Source of the DNA: Pseudomonadota bacterium
GTDB lineage: Bacteria; Pseudomonadota; Alphaproteobacteria; Rhizobiales; Xanthobacteraceae
DNA: 7,009 bases
Assembly (NCBI GenBank): GCA_023442085.1
Contig: JAEZMT010000293.1
Location: 1-7,009 of the forward strand
Reading direction: 5' to 3'
The notes under the pieces are model-generated. The model ran no database searches. It was not told where the DNA came from and was given only the letters and a program-made list of their open reading frames with translations. The translations under genes and the position numbers were made by a program. Shown piece after piece: positions 6,187 to 7,009 of this stretch (position 1 is the stretch's first letter; each line of letters starts with the position of its first letter).

Positions 6187-6951
6187 TCAGGCGGCGCCGC
6201 GCTCGGCCGTTCCGGCGGAATGCTGAAAGGCGGGCCAAGTGCCGCCGAGGGTGCGGGTCAGTCTCTCCGCCTGCGGCAGAAGCTCTGCGCGCATGGCGGC
6301 GATCCGCTCGGGCGAGAAGCGCTCGCGCGGGCCGGACAGGGAGAGCGTGCCGAACAGGCCGGTGGGGCCGAACACCGGGGCCGCAACCGCCGCGCAGGCG
6401 GGATCGCGCTCGCCCTGCGAGAGCGCCCAGCCTTCGGAACGGATGGCGTCGTAACGCGGGCCGGCCTCGCCGTCGAAGGCGAGGAGGACGTGTCCGCCCG
6501 CTCCCACCCGAATGGGATAGACATCGCCCGCCGCCACCCGGTCCAGCGTCGCATGGCGCGAATCCACGCGGAACAGGCACAGGCGGTGGCCGGCATCCTG
6601 CCGGACATGGAAGGACGAGCTTTCCGTCCCCCGATCCACCAGTTCCTGCAGAACCGGCAGCACATGGCCGCGCAGCCCGTTGCGCCGCTCATAGGCGATG
6701 CCGAGCCGGAAGGCGGCCGGCCCCAGATCATAGCCGCCATCGCGCAGGCGCGTGACATAGCCATTGCCTTCCAGAGAGGCCATGAGGCGGAGGATGGTGC
6801 TCTTGTAGAACCCCGTCAGGCGGGACAGGTCCGCGAGGCTGACGGGACCGTTCGCGCGTTCCAGCGCGCCGACGATGGCAAGCGCCCGCTCCACTGCGGC
6901 GACGCCGCCGCCATCGGGCTGACCGGGGGTCTTGGACTCGGACACACGCAT
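6187..6951 (-). CDS. IclR-family transcriptional regulator
   Basis: Predicted 254 residues, typical of the family. The N-terminal winged helix-turn-helix (about 17-78) reads VAAVERALAIVGALERANGPVSLADLSRLTGFYKSTILRLMASLEGNGYV, with the recognition helix about 50-60 and the wing ending in YDLGPAAFRLG. The C-terminal effector domain (about 85-245) includes DVYPIRVGAGGHVLLAF and PVFGPTGLFGTLSLSGP. IclR proteins of this style often neighbour Bug/TctC genes, so control of the convergent TctC gene is likely (inference). The start is uncertain. The ATG at 6951 has GGAG immediately against it with no spacing, whereas a GTG two codons later (6945) has ideal six-base spacing. The frame is also open upstream to the window edge, without another ATG. 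The DNA-binding domain is complete under any of these starts. Confidence 0.9.
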   Translation of the reverse strand: MRVSESKTPGQPDGGGVAAVERALAIVGALERANGPVSLADLSRLTGFYKSTILRLMASLEGNGYVTRLRDGGYDLGPAAFRLGIAYERRNGLRGHVLPVLQELVDRGTESSSFHVRQDAGHRLCLFRVDSRHATLDRVAAGDVYPIRVGAGGHVLLAFDGEAGPRYDAIRSEGWALSQGERDPACAAVAAPVFGPTGLFGTLSLSGPRERFSPERIAAMRAELLPQAERLTRTLGGTWPAFQHSAGTAERGAA

Positions 6952-6959
6952 CTCCAGTA

Positions 6960-6985
6960 CGCCCGCCGACTGCGCCGGGCGGGCG
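6960..6985. repeat. GC-rich inverted repeat just upstream of the IclR start
   Basis: CGCCCGCC and GGCGGGCG form perfect 8-base arms with a 10-base spacer, ending a few bases upstream of the GGAG ribosome-binding site of the IclR gene. It could be an operator or a leader hairpin that affects translation, but GC-rich repeats arise easily in this DNA. Confidence 0.3.
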
Positions 6986-7009
6986 ATGGATGATCGCAGA
7001 AGCGGCCGG

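Noticed and set aside
6220..6993. Plus-strand ORF of 257 codons opposite the IclR gene
   Set aside because: The minus frame is a textbook IclR protein; this frame is its antisense shadow.
6983..6997. GCGAT-N5-ATCGC inverted repeat upstream of the IclR gene as an autoregulatory operator
   Set aside because: The arms are only five bases and unlike the GTTCTGT/ACAGAAC site before the TctC gene, so the signal is too weak.

Overview
This GC-rich window has the coding texture of an alphaproteobacterium. High G/C at third positions leaves long antisense ORFs, and all real genes start with good Shine-Dalgarno sites or are recognisable families. Xanthobacter/Azorhizobium-type Hyphomicrobiales would fit, but that placement is inference from base composition and protein style, not a search result.

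Layout, left to right: (1) the C-terminal two thirds of a TonB-dependent siderophore-type outer-membrane receptor (+, entering from the left edge). (2) tcuB (-), a membrane iron-sulfur electron-transfer protein, convergent with the receptor. (3) A GntR/FCD regulator (+), divergent from tcuB. (4) tcuA (-), the FAD-dependent tricarballylate dehydrogenase, ending only 10 bp from the regulator's stop. (5) A Bug/TctC periplasmic solute-binding protein (+), divergent from tcuA. (6) An IclR regulator (-), convergent with the binding protein and running towards the right edge. Six genes fill about 93% of the window. The only long non-coding stretch is the 201-bp tcuA/TctC divergent region, with a shorter 107-bp tcuB/GntR region.

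Proposed working: the Bug/TctC protein captures a tri- or dicarboxylate in the periplasm. After uptake, by a membrane component not seen here, TcuA oxidises tricarballylate (or a close analogue) to cis-aconitate, and TcuB passes the electrons to the membrane quinone pool. cis-Aconitate then enters the TCA cycle. The pathway is known from Salmonella tcuRABC. Here the operon is split, with tcuA and tcuB in separate minus-strand units on either side of a GntR gene. There is no LysR-type TcuR and no TcuC transporter within the window.

The most interesting signal is regulatory. The tcuB/GntR and tcuA/TctC divergent regions share a TTGyATACAG element followed closely by TGCGCA, which suggests that the GntR protein reunites the split tcu genes as one regulon. 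The tcuA/TctC region also carries three further inverted repeats. One, GTTCTGT-CTA-ACAGAAC just upstream of the TctC ribosome-binding site, is a good candidate operator for the neighbouring IclR protein. I see no CRISPR array, RNA gene, insertion sequence or phage feature, and no wholly unknown system.
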